A stretch of DNA of 64,000 nucleotides from the NCBI GenBank assembly GCA_021399435.1, contig JAJTUP010000007.1, forward strand, positions 1,364,001-1,428,000, read 5' to 3'. The DNA is from Diaporthe sp. PMI_573. Lineage: Eukaryota; Ascomycota; Sordariomycetes; Diaporthales; Diaporthaceae. This document shows, in pieces, positions 21,271 to 30,943 of the stretch; the first letter of the stretch is position 1; each line of letters opens with the position of its first letter. Both the position numbers and the translations under genes were made by a program. Under the pieces are notes generated by a model. That model was not told the DNA's origin. It saw only the letters and a list, made by a program, of their open reading frames with translations, and searched no databases.

Positions 21271-21815
21271 TCATTCAGCAGGGATGTTCAACATTTGCTC
21301 TGGTCGTCTTCTCATGAAATCCATCAAGCGATTGTATGACTTCTGCTTGAGCTCAACATGCTCGCTCTGAGACCAGAAAAACGGCTCCAGAACATCTGAG
21401 GGAACCTCCCAGACCTTATCCACCCTCAAATACGATAGTTTTTGCAGCCTGTGCAGTGGACGGCCGCTCCAACCAAACCCGACATTTGCAACATTCAACT
21501 GCATATCGGTTTTACGGTTCTTGGGGCTCGGCGCGATGGGGACGAATAGATCCGAGTCTATATTGTCGGCTTGCGTAGATGTTACCTTGGGAATATTGGA
21601 GTCAGAACTCGTGCTCAAAAGTTAGTTCCAACACATGGTTAACGAACAGTAACGATCTTGACAAAGCCCCGGCGGTTGTCGGACTTTCCCAGTACTAGGA
21701 CCATGTGCCCGCGTACGATCTTTGGTACGCGGACATTCCTTGTTGCGTCGTCATCCCACTCTGATATATGTCGAAATTTGAAGAACTTGCCCTGACTCTG
21801 GTTTGGATGCCTCAT
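21271..21815 (-). CDS. Small uncharacterised protein, two exons, about 160 aa
   Basis: The model uses 21815-21648 and 21585-21271. The intron of 62 nt begins GTTCGT, has a CTGAC branch and ends CAAG, and the phases agree. The first exon reads KFFKFRHISEWDDDATRNVR then VPKIVRGHMVLVLGKSDNRRGFVKIVT. This has the feel of a small beta-rich domain with a conserved Gly-x-Ser-Asp-Asn-Arg-Arg-Gly turn. The second exon is helical near its end (LKQKSYNRLMDFMRRRPEQM). The frame is open upstream of the Met without another ATG, so a 5' exon may be missing. No family is recognised. Confidence 0.45.
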
Positions 21816-22357
21816 TTTCAGTGTACGTCCGTCCTGACTTGCTGTTGATACTGTTTGATGCTGTCGGTCAAGGGGAGGCAATCCGGGGGTGGGAAACCGG
21901 GTTGAACTCGTGCAGAAGAACAACAGTGATCAGTGAGCTCCAGCAATATTCTGCCTGAAGGGGTGCGGGGTTTGACCACTTGAATGATTCTACGTGACTT
22001 GCTTCTGCCTAGCCCGCCACATTCATGCAGATGCATGGGGCTGTGCTACTCGAGAGAGCAGTGAGTGCCCAAGCCAACCTGCGGCACAGTCGAGAGTCAT
22101 GCCTGTGTAAAAGACATGGCGAAGCGGTCCAGAAGGCTCAGACGTCGTACCAGTGGAGGAACATGTGAGCAATGAGTTTCAAAGTAACTATTGCTACTCT
22201 GTGTTGGCGAACGTCAATTGCTCTGGACCAGTGGAAGGACGGAACAAGATCAACCTTGAAATGCAAAAGATTGTCCAACGTGGAGCTCTAATGACATGAA
22301 ACTCTAGAATCATATAAGTCTATAATTTCCCCTGTTCCTGAACAACCGGCAGGTCGC
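21816..22357. other. Intergenic, nothing recognised
   Basis: It may include an unrecognised 5' exon of the small gene to the left. No domain was seen. Confidence 0.4.
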
Positions 22358-23353
22358 TCACGACCTTGCAAGGGTGAAGCTGTTGTCAAGCCCAGACGCA
22401 AGGAAGTATATCGTCTGGAGCATCGGCGTCGAAACACCCTTATCCGTCGCAAGCCTCACAGTGTTTCCAACAATCGCATCGACCTCGATATTCCTCCCGG
22501 CCAGCGCATCAGCCATCATAGACGGCTGGATCCCGGGCAGCGACCTAACGCACGCGCGCTGCAGCTGGAAGTCGACGAGCTCCTCGTTGATGTTCGCATA
22601 GCCGTACGCCTGCGCCGCCGCCGCGATCTCCAGCATCACCCCCCTGATGAAATCCTTGAAAGCGCCGGACTGGTTGGTGACGTCCAGGAGCTGCCGGTCG
22701 CGGCACCGTGTCAGGGCGCAGACCGAGTTCCACGACGCGTTGACGATGAGTTTCGACCAGCGCTCGGTCTGCACGTCGTCGTGGACCTCTGAGGATGCCT
22801 TTGCGGCCGTCAGGAGGTCCGAGAAGGCCTGTGCCGCGGCCTTGTGCGGCTGGGGCGCGGACGCCGGGTACGTGCCTATGTGCAGCAGCTCAACCTCCTG
22901 GTGCTCGATGACGCCGGGCTCGACCTGGGTGGCGGGGAGGTAGACGACCGTCGTCAGGATGGGGTTATCTGGGAACAGCTTTGCGAAGGGCGCCTCGGTA
23001 TCTATGCCGTTCTGTATGAGTACGATGGTCGTTGTGCCGGAGGCAACGGCCGGCTTGATGAGTTCTGCCGTGGACGGAGTAGTGTTGAGTGCTTTGCTGG
23101 TCACAATGACATAGTCGAACGGATCTCCTGCATTGGCTTGAACCGCTTCCGTGACGTTCCTAACAACCGACGGCCTGACGTTGAGTCCCTTGCCCCAGAG
23201 AGTCGAGTTCACGGTAAATCCGTTCTTGGAGACGGCGTCGTAGTTAGAGCGACATGTTACGGTGATGTTGCTGGCTGGAACTGCGCGGGACAGTAAGTAA
23301 GAATAGACACCTCCGATGCTACCAGCACCGAAGATGAGGACCTTGGGTGCCAT
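22358..23353 (-). CDS. Ketopantoate reductase-like oxidoreductase (ApbA/PanE), 331 aa
   Basis: Single exon; the ATG at 23353 (MAPKVLIFGAGSIGG) is chosen because the longer frame starts with TTG. The N-terminal Rossmann fold shows GAGSIGG (NADPH binding). The catalytic Lys is probably in VTSKALNT. The C-terminal all-helical domain has ERWSKLIVNASWNSVCALT and LPGIQPSMMADALAGRNIEV then DAIVGNTVRLA, close to the ApbA C-terminal signature. ApbA/PanE enzymes reduce 2-dehydropantoate to pantoate in CoA synthesis. Fungi have several paralogues, and an accessory copy like this may reduce another 2-keto acid. Length is normal for the family. Confidence 0.9.
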   Translation of the reverse strand: MAPKVLIFGAGSIGGVYSYLLSRAVPASNITVTCRSNYDAVSKNGFTVNSTLWGKGLNVRPSVVRNVTEAVQANAGDPFDYVIVTSKALNTTPSTAELIKPAVASGTTTIVLIQNGIDTEAPFAKLFPDNPILTTVVYLPATQVEPGVIEHQEVELLHIGTYPASAPQPHKAAAQAFSDLLTAAKASSEVHDDVQTERWSKLIVNASWNSVCALTRCRDRQLLDVTNQSGAFKDFIRGVMLEIAAAAQAYGYANINEELVDFQLQRACVRSLPGIQPSMMADALAGRNIEVDAIVGNTVRLATDKGVSTPMLQTIYFLASGLDNSFTLARS

Positions 23354-23759
23354 CTTGATAGTCAAGAGATGACCAGTGTCTTGATGGCAGAGATTGGGGG
23401 GGGAGGTGCTTTTGTGTGTATGGCCGGCTCTATGCCGATGGCAGGTTTCACTAACATTTTCCCGTATGCCCCCGGCTCAGCAATGTTAGCAGACCCCACC
23501 GACACCGGAAGAGAGCCAACCATATTCGCCCAAGCTTAAGCGTCCTGCTCAATTGCGCAGCTTACACTCGGCTCCATATCTCCGAGCCGGTCCCTTATCA
23601 ACATCAAACTTCTATTGGATCCGAACAACTTTTCTTTGACACAAAATGTTAGGAGCCAGGGCAAAATACTGAGTGTCTCTCGAACAAATATCTTCGAGCC
23701 GGTATGGTCTCCCTAAGTTCGCTATGCTTTCATACATCCGGTGATACGCTGCGAGCGGG
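23354..23759. other. Intergenic between same-strand genes
   Basis: 406 bp between the receptor gene stop (23760) and the reductase start (23353). It contains the reductase promoter. No exon was recognised. Confidence 0.45.
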
Positions 23760-26700
23760 TTAATGACATGGTATAGGACGGGAAAGTCGTGATTTCTTAG
23801 GTGAAAAGCCCATTCCTTGACCGAGTGCCTGGTACGCCCAGGGGTAATCAACTTCCACGCGTCTATTGACTTGTATTGAGCACATAGGATAATTTTTGTT
23901 GCTGTAGGGTGCACAACGCTGAAGGTCGCTGGTAACAAGGCATCTTGTATTCCCGTTGTAGCAGCCTTTGGTGTCAGACCAGCCTTCACCTTGGAAGTAT
24001 CGATCGAGTGGTATATCTTGCCATGGTTCCTGCTGCGAGACTGCGATTTTCTCTCTCCGTTTTGCCCTCCGGCCGCACCCATTGATAATGGAGGCAACAC
24101 GGTCCCAGAGTCCGGGCTGCAGAGCCCCGTATACTGGTGCGCAGCAGCAGACAATACTGAGCAGAGAGTGTATTGCGCCCCAAATCCCAAGCGACACAGT
24201 CAAGTCTGGCAAAGTAATAGTCAGCCGTAATAAATTTTAGGTCTTCGGTCATAACACGTCGCAGGACGAGAGTTCCACGTACGGAGCGGATTGGGGTCGT
24301 AGGCGATGCCAATCTTGATGAAGCCAAAAAGCCCAGCACTTCGTGAAAGTTGGTTAGCTGGCACGAATACAAAGGCACTTGCTGGAGGAAGTCCGCATAT
24401 GACGGAAATTCCGCGATTTCATTACTTACAATATTAATGTTGGTGATGTGCTTTTAGGTGTCTTATCTGGCGGATAGTGCAATGCTACTTTCGATATCCG
24501 GAAGCGGGCCACGAAATAGGTACCGAGAACTCTTATAATCTCCATTCAGATGCACTGCAGGCAGCCCCTATCCCAAGTAAAAAGTTCTCACGAAGGGTTC
24601 ATAGCAGTTAGCTAAAATAAGCTATGCCGTACAAATGAAAGCAAGATTTATAGCTGCTTTAAACTTAGTTGTGTAGACTCTATAGGCAGCTAACCACAAG
24701 AACGGAAGCCCGAACCGCATCACGGCCGTTGAATAATTCAGAGCGGTAAGAAGGTCTGAAGTACGTTTTTTATTAGTTAAACCACTGAAGTATGAGGCAC
24801 CTGGAATTCCATTCCTGAGATGTCTTCCCGACCCACCTCATGGCGAGTGCACGCAGGATGTGCTCGTGGCCGACGAGCACATCGCCAGTGCTATCTTTAA
24901 AGGAGGGCCATAGGTCCTTATTCGCATGCTAATTCTGGAATCCCCGTTAAATAAGTTGCGGGTGGTGCGTGGGTGTGTGAAAGCGGTCATTGTGTTTCAT
25001 GAACGGCGCTTGGTACTCAGAGCGGCTGGTGGCGATCAGCCTGTCCAGGCGTTCGGTGACGTCCTCTGGTAACTCGCCGCCGAGGCAGCCGTTCTCCTGT
25101 ATATCCTGGTTGTCGTTTGAGGTCCTGGTTCTTCCTCAGCTTGTGGATCTCGGCGCCGGTGAGTTCGTCGTCCTCGTAGTTGCCATAGTCCCACTCGTGG
25201 ATATCCTTGGTGATCTCAATGTGCGCATTGCAGGCTGAGCCTGGGCCGGCTCCATCAACGGGCCGTCGCGGCAGTCTGTCTGCGTCGCACATCCTGCACG
25301 ACACGGACCCTCCGCTGTCGCAATTGCCTCACCCACCTCGGGGGGTGAAATCCACCTAGAGCTGCGAGCCAGAGTGGTGGTGATTTATTACCCGCTGAGG
25401 ACTTCCCGCCACCTGATCGTCTTCTTGCGTAACTGGCCGCAGTCGCTCTCGAGCTACATCACCACCAGCTGCCCCACGCGCACATTCATAACCGTGGACC
25501 GTCGCAAACACAGGCGTCACATCCATTCTCACTAGGCTTTTGCCAAACCTTAAGTATGATAGTCTGGTATTGTTGCCTTTGATAAGGCCAGCCTGTTTCC
25601 GAGGCTTTCGTTGAATCTATGTAGTCTTTGCCGGTAGTTGTATAAACTCACGGGATATACTCTGTTCCACAGCTCGAGATACTACTGCCCTGATGATCTC
25701 CAGACTTGTCAATTCACCCGTGCTAAGCTGAGCCAAGCGATCTGTCCCTGCCTTAATTGCAAGAAGAAGCATAGCATAAAGCGAATATAATGCGTCGTTT
25801 CCGGCATTGTGAAATGTCGACCTGTGTGGTAGACAGCCAAGCTTAGCTAGCACGCCGGCGAGTGAAAAGTCTTGTCCAGGCTCTAGTGTAAGGTTTGGGC
25901 GATAAGGAGGAAACAGAAATCGAGCCATTGAGTGTGTATCGATGATGGTTGAAATAGGCCCGATGCTGTTAGGATCTATGCTGAGGAGTCGTAAGATCTT
26001 TAGGTCTTCCCCAAGAGAATGTCCTATTAAGACAATATTTCGTAAACAGCTGCTCTTAGAACCTAGTACAGTATCTCTAATGCAAAGATTCTGTGTGATT
26101 GTTGAAGATACCTCCTCTGGGGTAATCAAGTAGGTCTGAGCAAAAACACATTGCTGTTTCTTTTCTTTTCCCTTTTCCTTTTCCTTGGTAGCCTTCTCGG
26201 TTTTCAGCGGGGGTTCAACAACCTCAAACATCTGGAGTGATATTAAGCTTCTTAAATCACTTGATGTAGATAAGGAGCGGATATCTCGTGTGTCAAGACT
26301 TGCAAAGGCAAGTTGTGTGACAACCGGTTTCTCAGCTAAGAGGTGTAGCCTCTGTCGGTCTGATGCTACCTCAAGATCGAGAGATATGAAGACGGCGTCT
26401 ATTGACAGGACACCATCTTCTCGTGATCCTAAGAGCCGCTCGAGATGCTTTAGGCCTCCCAGTCTGCCTGGTTTGAGTTTGAGCGATTGTATGTGGGTGG
26501 GTTCTTTTTCCATGCTGGGCGAACCAAGGTTCAGTTCGGTTCGATTCGTTGCTCAAGGTTTGTCGAGAGGGTCAATGAGGGCATTGCGATCCAGGAATCC
26601 CGAGGTTGTGTAGATGGTTTGCAAGCTGCTAAGTTCGCAGCACTGTGGCGCGCAAGAGGCGTGGACGGGTTTCTGAAAACGCACACAGTTAGTATAGTGT

Positions 26701-27810
26701 GTCTTGAAAAGGCTTGTGGTGAAGGTAAGATTCTATGCTCATACCATGTGGGAGGGCAACAAGAACAGCTAGTCGCCCCAGAAGGCAAACCTCGTTGGGA
26801 GTATCTGGAGGCTGACAACGTGGTCGTGGTCGTTGTTTGAGAACATCGATGATCATCACCGGCGGAGGTGGAGGAGACGTCGGAGGTGATGTTGAGGTAA
26901 AAGATGGCGGCAGGCACCGATGCATCGCGCTTGCGCTTGTGGGGGAAGCAGCGCCGGTCCCAGGGTGAGTCACTCACGACAGAGGTCACACCGCATCACA
27001 GGCATTACAGGCTCCCGGGGCCGAAAAGTAAACGGGGCTTCCATTTCGCTCTTGACGTCAGTTGCATGGGCCGAAGCATCACCATGGCGATTGCTACAAG
27101 CCCGAAGTCGATAAGTGAGTTTGGGGGCTCCGTAGCAAGGAGGAGGGTTGTCCAAGGCATACAATCCTTCCGCCGACCTGGCCAGGTCCAGAAGTCCTGG
27201 AGAGGACGGCATAGAAGAAATTGGATGCACACGAAAGCAACGCAGGTCATGCACTGAGCTGCAGCTAGAATATAAACCCAGCGTCTATATGCCCTGTTAA
27301 TGCTGAATATGCGAAGATATAGAGCGCAAACGCTGAGTTTTGAAAATGTCTGATCCAGCATGGTGGCAACACTCTGTGTGAATATCATCTGGGGTCATTT
27401 GAAGTCAACAAAAGTCGTGTGGTAGAAGACATGGCTGATGAATGCAAATTGATACCTTGAAAACATTTTCGTAACTCTGGGGGTCAAGAGTTGAGCCAAT
27501 TCTGCGACCGTTAATGATTGCGAGACCTAGTGACATGTGCAAGCTGCTAATCAATAAGCTGCTCCGTCAAGCCTCAGGATTGAAGCGTATCTTGGATACG
27601 AGACGTCTTACAATCGAGCATGAGGCCGATACGGGCGAGGAACAGCAGTACTGCAGCCAGAGAGAACCAGTCTTCCGCGCCCGGCTTGCGGCGGGATCGA
27701 TGGGTTGCCAAGAAGCGAAGCACAATAGCCCCAATGGAGCTCAAAGCGCAGACAATAAGCACAACAAAATACGCGCCCTGATCCGCGACTTGGAACACCC
27801 GGAAGCCCAT
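23760..27810 (-). CDS. PTH11-type rhodopsin-domain receptor (seven TM), 383 aa, with giant third intron
   Basis: Five exons on the - strand: 27810-27612, 27526-27456, 27388-27009, 24338-24283 and 24205-23760. Total coding length is a multiple of three and ends in a stop. Exon 1 gives TM1 (GAYFVVLIVCALSSIGAIVL) and the GAEDW start of TM2. Exon 3 gives KLSVCALYLRIFSINRAYRR, the CRPLQDFW loop and a TM5-like EPPNSLIDFGLVAIAMVM, then LLFGPGS. Exons 4-5 give LAGLFGFIKIGIAYDP and the TM7-like TVSLGIWGAIHSLLSIVCCC with a cytoplasmic tail. This is the layout of fungal PTH11-related rhodopsin-domain proteins. Intron 3 (GTAATG, CTAAC branch, GAAG) is 2670 nt and holds another gene. If intron 3 is not removed, translation stops right after GPGSL and the receptor is dead. 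Confidence 0.7.
24339..27008 (-). other. 2.67-kb intron (probable insertion) within the receptor gene
   Basis: The ends look like a normal intron: GTAATG donor at 27008, CTAAC branch and GAAG acceptor at the 24339 side. Inside are an A/T-rich stretch (about 24420-24800) with no gene, a G/C-richer stretch (about 24990-25500) with no recognised domain, and the exonuclease-like gene at 25617-26513. Clear terminal inverted repeats or target duplications were not found by eye. Confidence 0.55.
25617..26513 (-). CDS. Gfd2/YDR514C-like DEDDh exonuclease-domain protein, 298 aa, nested gene
   Basis: Single open frame from an ATG at 26513. The pattern fits the RNase H-like exonuclease fold of fungal Gfd2/YDR514C-type proteins. 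It has a first acidic pair in SIDAVFISLDLEVA (Asp46, Glu48), then VLIGHSLGEDLKILRLL (third Asp), a middle STIIDTHSMARFLF, and HNAGNDALYSLYAML with the His and last Asp. Between them lies a Lys/Glu low-complexity insert (KTEKATKEKEKGKEKKQQ). Codon third positions are visibly more A/T-rich than in the flanking core genes. The gene lies wholly within intron 3 of the receptor on the same strand. Activity, substrate and expression are unknown. Confidence 0.65.
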   Translation of the reverse strand: MEKEPTHIQSLKLKPGRLGGLKHLERLLGSREDGVLSIDAVFISLDLEVASDRQRLHLLAEKPVVTQLAFASLDTRDIRSLSTSSDLRSLISLQMFEVVEPPLKTEKATKEKEKGKEKKQQCVFAQTYLITPEEVSSTITQNLCIRDTVLGSKSSCLRNIVLIGHSLGEDLKILRLLSIDPNSIGPISTIIDTHSMARFLFPPYRPNLTLEPGQDFSLAGVLAKLGCLPHRSTFHNAGNDALYSLYAMLLLAIKAGTDRLAQLSTGELTSLEIIRAVVSRAVEQSISREFIQLPAKTT

Positions 27811-28822
27811 GTCGGGACGTTCGTATGAAGTCAGTGATCTGTGGGGAAAGGGGGGATAACGGTCATCAAACTGGCATAGACGAACAACGCAGAAGGGAGA
27901 GGAAATCACGCGCCGCTTACGGTTCGTTGGAGTCAAGGTTATAATTGAAACATGGGAAGAGTGAGCGAGGAGGGGCTCCATCCTATAAAAATGTCCAGTG
28001 ATGGGGCGCATGACCCCCCTCTCGTAGTCTGGTTGCACACAAGGCAGCGGATAGTCCGAGAAGGTCAGCCCCCACGTCATTCCTTCCATCTTTACCGGTG
28101 ATCTCCTATACAATACGGACCATCTGTACTAAATTCACAGTGATACCGATGGAGTGATCGGACTTAAAGAAAGGCTGAGCTAGGTTGCCAATGTGAAAAG
28201 AACTATGAAGCGTTTTATAGCCACCATTGTGCCACAATCCTGTTGCAATGCACAGAAGCTCTACTAAAATCAGTGACCATGCTGCAAGTGCAATGATCCT
28301 TGAGGCTCCGGATCTATATGCCCCAAGCAGGCAGGTTTTGTATTGGAATTATGCCTCTTTGAACCTTGGATGCTTGTGATCCCAATTGACTTCGGTCTTG
28401 GTTTTTCACGGCGTCGGGAAGTCGCTTCTAAAATATTTCTACTCGATATACCAGCAACATGCTTGGAGCGGAGATGTGGGAACCATCAGACCATCGACTG
28501 GCTTCGAGTGAACCAACTGGTAGTACACGACGGTGTCACATCTATTTCTAGGCACCAACAGGCACCGTCACCATTTCAGCTACATCCACCTTGGAAACAA
28601 TCCCTTCTCCACTTCATATGTTGTATTTAAACCCCAAGCCTCCATTTCTTCTGCTATCTATCCCTTAGCAAATAGACATTGACCAGAACAGGGTTTGAAC
28701 AACGTGCCTCTAAAGTGCACATGCACATGTGGCCGGCCAATCGAGTCTTGCCTTGAAACAAACTATCCTACGGCTCAGCAGGAACCTTGCACCCAATCAA
28801 GAAATACCTGGGCACAACAACA
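27811..28822. other. Divergent promoter region, no gene recognised
   Basis: About 1 kb between the receptor start codon (-) and the small zinc-finger-like gene (+). No domain or convincing exon is seen. A TATTTAAA lies near 28624-28631, about 190 bp before the right-hand gene. Confidence 0.4.
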
Positions 28823-29454
28823 ATGCCAGGGCCGAACCTCATCACCGTCCTTCGGGGGCTCAAGGTGCGCGTGTCCACCATGGACGCGTTTCTGATCGCA
28901 AACGGCAAGCTGCACGGGACTGACAGCTCCTCATTCATTCCCTTTTACGACAGCGGCACCCCCGATGAGATCTCGGCCCTGCTCCGTGCAAAGGCCGGAA
29001 GCGACGACATCCTGTACGTTGTTCCGTCCGTTGAGGGCCACGACCGCTCGTCGCACGTGTACGTAGCCTACAGCTGCCTTCACGTCTATGCGCAGCGGTG
29101 CATCACTGCCAACGATCCGGCCGACAAGATCCCCGAGGGGTTTAGGAAGCTGCGAGAAGAGATCTTAAAGTCCGGCGGAGACAACGATCGGCCGGGCCCG
29201 AACCCGCCCGAGTTAGAGGGACGATTTAAGGCAAGTAGTTATCGAATTCCGGCCCCGTGAATATGAAGCCCGTCCGTCTATGTGAAAGGAGTCGCTGCTC
29301 ATATAGTTTTCGCTAACCGTTTGACGCTGTACAGCAGCCTATCCACTGCGGCATGTGCGACGAGACATTTGACTATTGGACCAAGAGGCAATGGCACCGC
29401 AACCAGGTCCATGGACTCGATGAGCCTCTCAATGCTCTGCCTGAAAATGCATGA
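28823..29454 (+). CDS. Small conserved fungal protein with C-terminal C2H2-like motif, 175 aa, GC-AG intron
   Basis: Exon 1 is 28823-29230 and exon 2 is 29335-29454. The intron of 104 nt begins AAG|GCAAGT, the classic GC-type donor, has a CTAAC branch at 29312-29316 and ends TACAG. Exon 1 starts MPGPNLITVLRGLKVRVSTM, a phrase I recall from small proteins in other filamentous fungi. It continues with a compact part containing DEISALLRAKAG, HVYVAYSCLHVYAQ and PEGFRKLREEIL. Exon 2 adds IHCGMCDETFDYWTKRQWHR then NQVHGLDE, a Cys-x2-Cys ... His-x4-His pattern. Without splicing the protein ends at 29260 and lacks the Cys/His motif. No GT donor gives the same frame. Function unknown. Confidence 0.65.
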
Positions 29455-29593
29455 TGGTGCCAGTGCGGGCCCTTAAGGATGGGCAGTTTGGAATGTTCTA
29501 AGCAGTATGGAGTCCCGTTAACAACAGAGCACATGTGGCGCAGGGATGTCCTGGGGAAACGGGTCGCGAAAGTGGTAAACTACCTAACAGTAG

Positions 29594-29697
29594 GGTACTT
29601 CAGGCATGTTAACACGGCCGGTTCGCGGGTGCTTCTTTGTTCAGTGGTCTAGCTATCGGACAACGCACGTGAAACTCCCTCACCACTCTTAATATTG
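29594..29697. repeat. Direct repeat copy A (about 104 bp)
   Basis: Pairs with 30205-30307. Both run from GGTACTTCA to CACCACTCTTAATATTG. Several differences are C/T or G/A changes, including CGGACAACGCACGTGAAAC here against CGGATAAGGCACCTAAAAC in the partner. Confidence 0.75.
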
Positions 29698-30204
29698 TAA
29701 TGAAGCATCTGGAGGCGTGGCATGCTCGGCATAGAAAGACTTTGGCGCATTTGCCGGCTTATCTCAAAACACTTGTTGGATGTGTTTGATTCCTCCAAAT
29801 CTTAAAAGTGAAGATGCGGACAACTTCACGGCGCAACTTTACAACTACTTGGACACTCATCCAATTAAATATGCTGAATGGATGGAAGTCAAAGTACAGT
29901 CGAGAAAAAGGATAACAGAGAAAAGGGCCGAAACTCCAAGACGTAACTTGAATCTTCGTGTGCCCAGCACTGTGCAGAATGCACGAAAGAAGACAGAGAA
30001 GAAACGCGGGATAGGCCGCCCACCAATCCAATGTTTATAGAAAGAATAAGATCGGGTGGATTGGCAAAACGACCTTTTTTGAAACGTAGAGGACCGACAC
30101 CTATAAACTTGAATGCTTCCACCCCTGACCCTTACACCTTTTAGGCACCTGGCTGCTGCACCTCACTGTGACAGAATGATGGAGATACCAGAGCAGCGGC
30201 TTAA

Positions 30205-30307
30205 GGTACTTCAAGCCCTTTAGAAACACCGGCCGCTGGTGCCTTATTCTCCAGTGATGTGACTATCGGATAAGGCACCTAAAACTCCATCACCACTCTT
30301 AATATTG
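30205..30307. repeat. Direct repeat copy B (about 103 bp)
   Basis: Second copy of the repeat at 29594-29697, same orientation, offset about 610 bp. The pair could be remnants of terminal repeats or an insertion-linked duplication. Confidence 0.75.
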
Positions 30308-30943
30308 AAGTGGATGTGACCTCTCGCATACGATACTGGGCCACGGGCTAACAAGTACGATTTCAAGAACTGAGGGTGGTGTTGCAGGATAAGCCATTTG
30401 GGTGGTACATGCGACGGTAGCATTGGGGTCCAGCACTCTCAGCAAGTAGAAGCTTCAGGAATTGGATCTCAGCTGAAGACGGAGCCGATCCTGGACTGAG
30501 AACCCGGCGAGTCGCAAGCGTGTATTTGTGTTACACTTTGCGTTCATCTTGTTCTAAGCAATGTTTCTTGTCATATACCATGTTTTGCAATGAGGCTTTG
30601 TCAGGTGGATGGCAACTTGGCCATGCGGGTTGATCCACGGGAGGCTCCGCTTGGTAGCACACACTCAAGCAGAGCCATAGTTCTGAGTGAAAAGGTCCCA
30701 GAGATAGATACTACACATCTAGGCCAACTGAAAAGATACGCACAAGTGTTAGTTGATGATGTGCAGATAATCAGACAGTTGGAGGACCAGTCGCGATCTG
30801 TATGCCTGTTATTCTGTATGCCTATTATTCTAGATACTATATATACTTCGTATAACTTGTACAATTAAATAGTTACTCTACTGTCAGAACTCTGGGGCTG
30901 ATAGAAGTGGGTCGGTTGTAAGCGCCAATAGATATGAACGTGA

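Larger units (their letters stand above)
29455..30943. other. Gene-poor spacer with direct repeats
   Basis: It contains the paired direct repeats listed separately. Open frames between them, such as a Lys/Arg-rich one near 29780-30040, have no recognised domain. Confidence 0.45.

Noticed and set aside
26530..26560. tRNA B-box-like GGTTCGATTCG
   Set aside because: No matching A box or cloverleaf could be found around it.
26531..26989. Frame just upstream of the nested exonuclease gene as an extra 5' exon
   Set aside because: It ends in a stop before 26513 and is Ser/Thr/Pro-rich. No splice pair joins it sensibly to the exonuclease frame.
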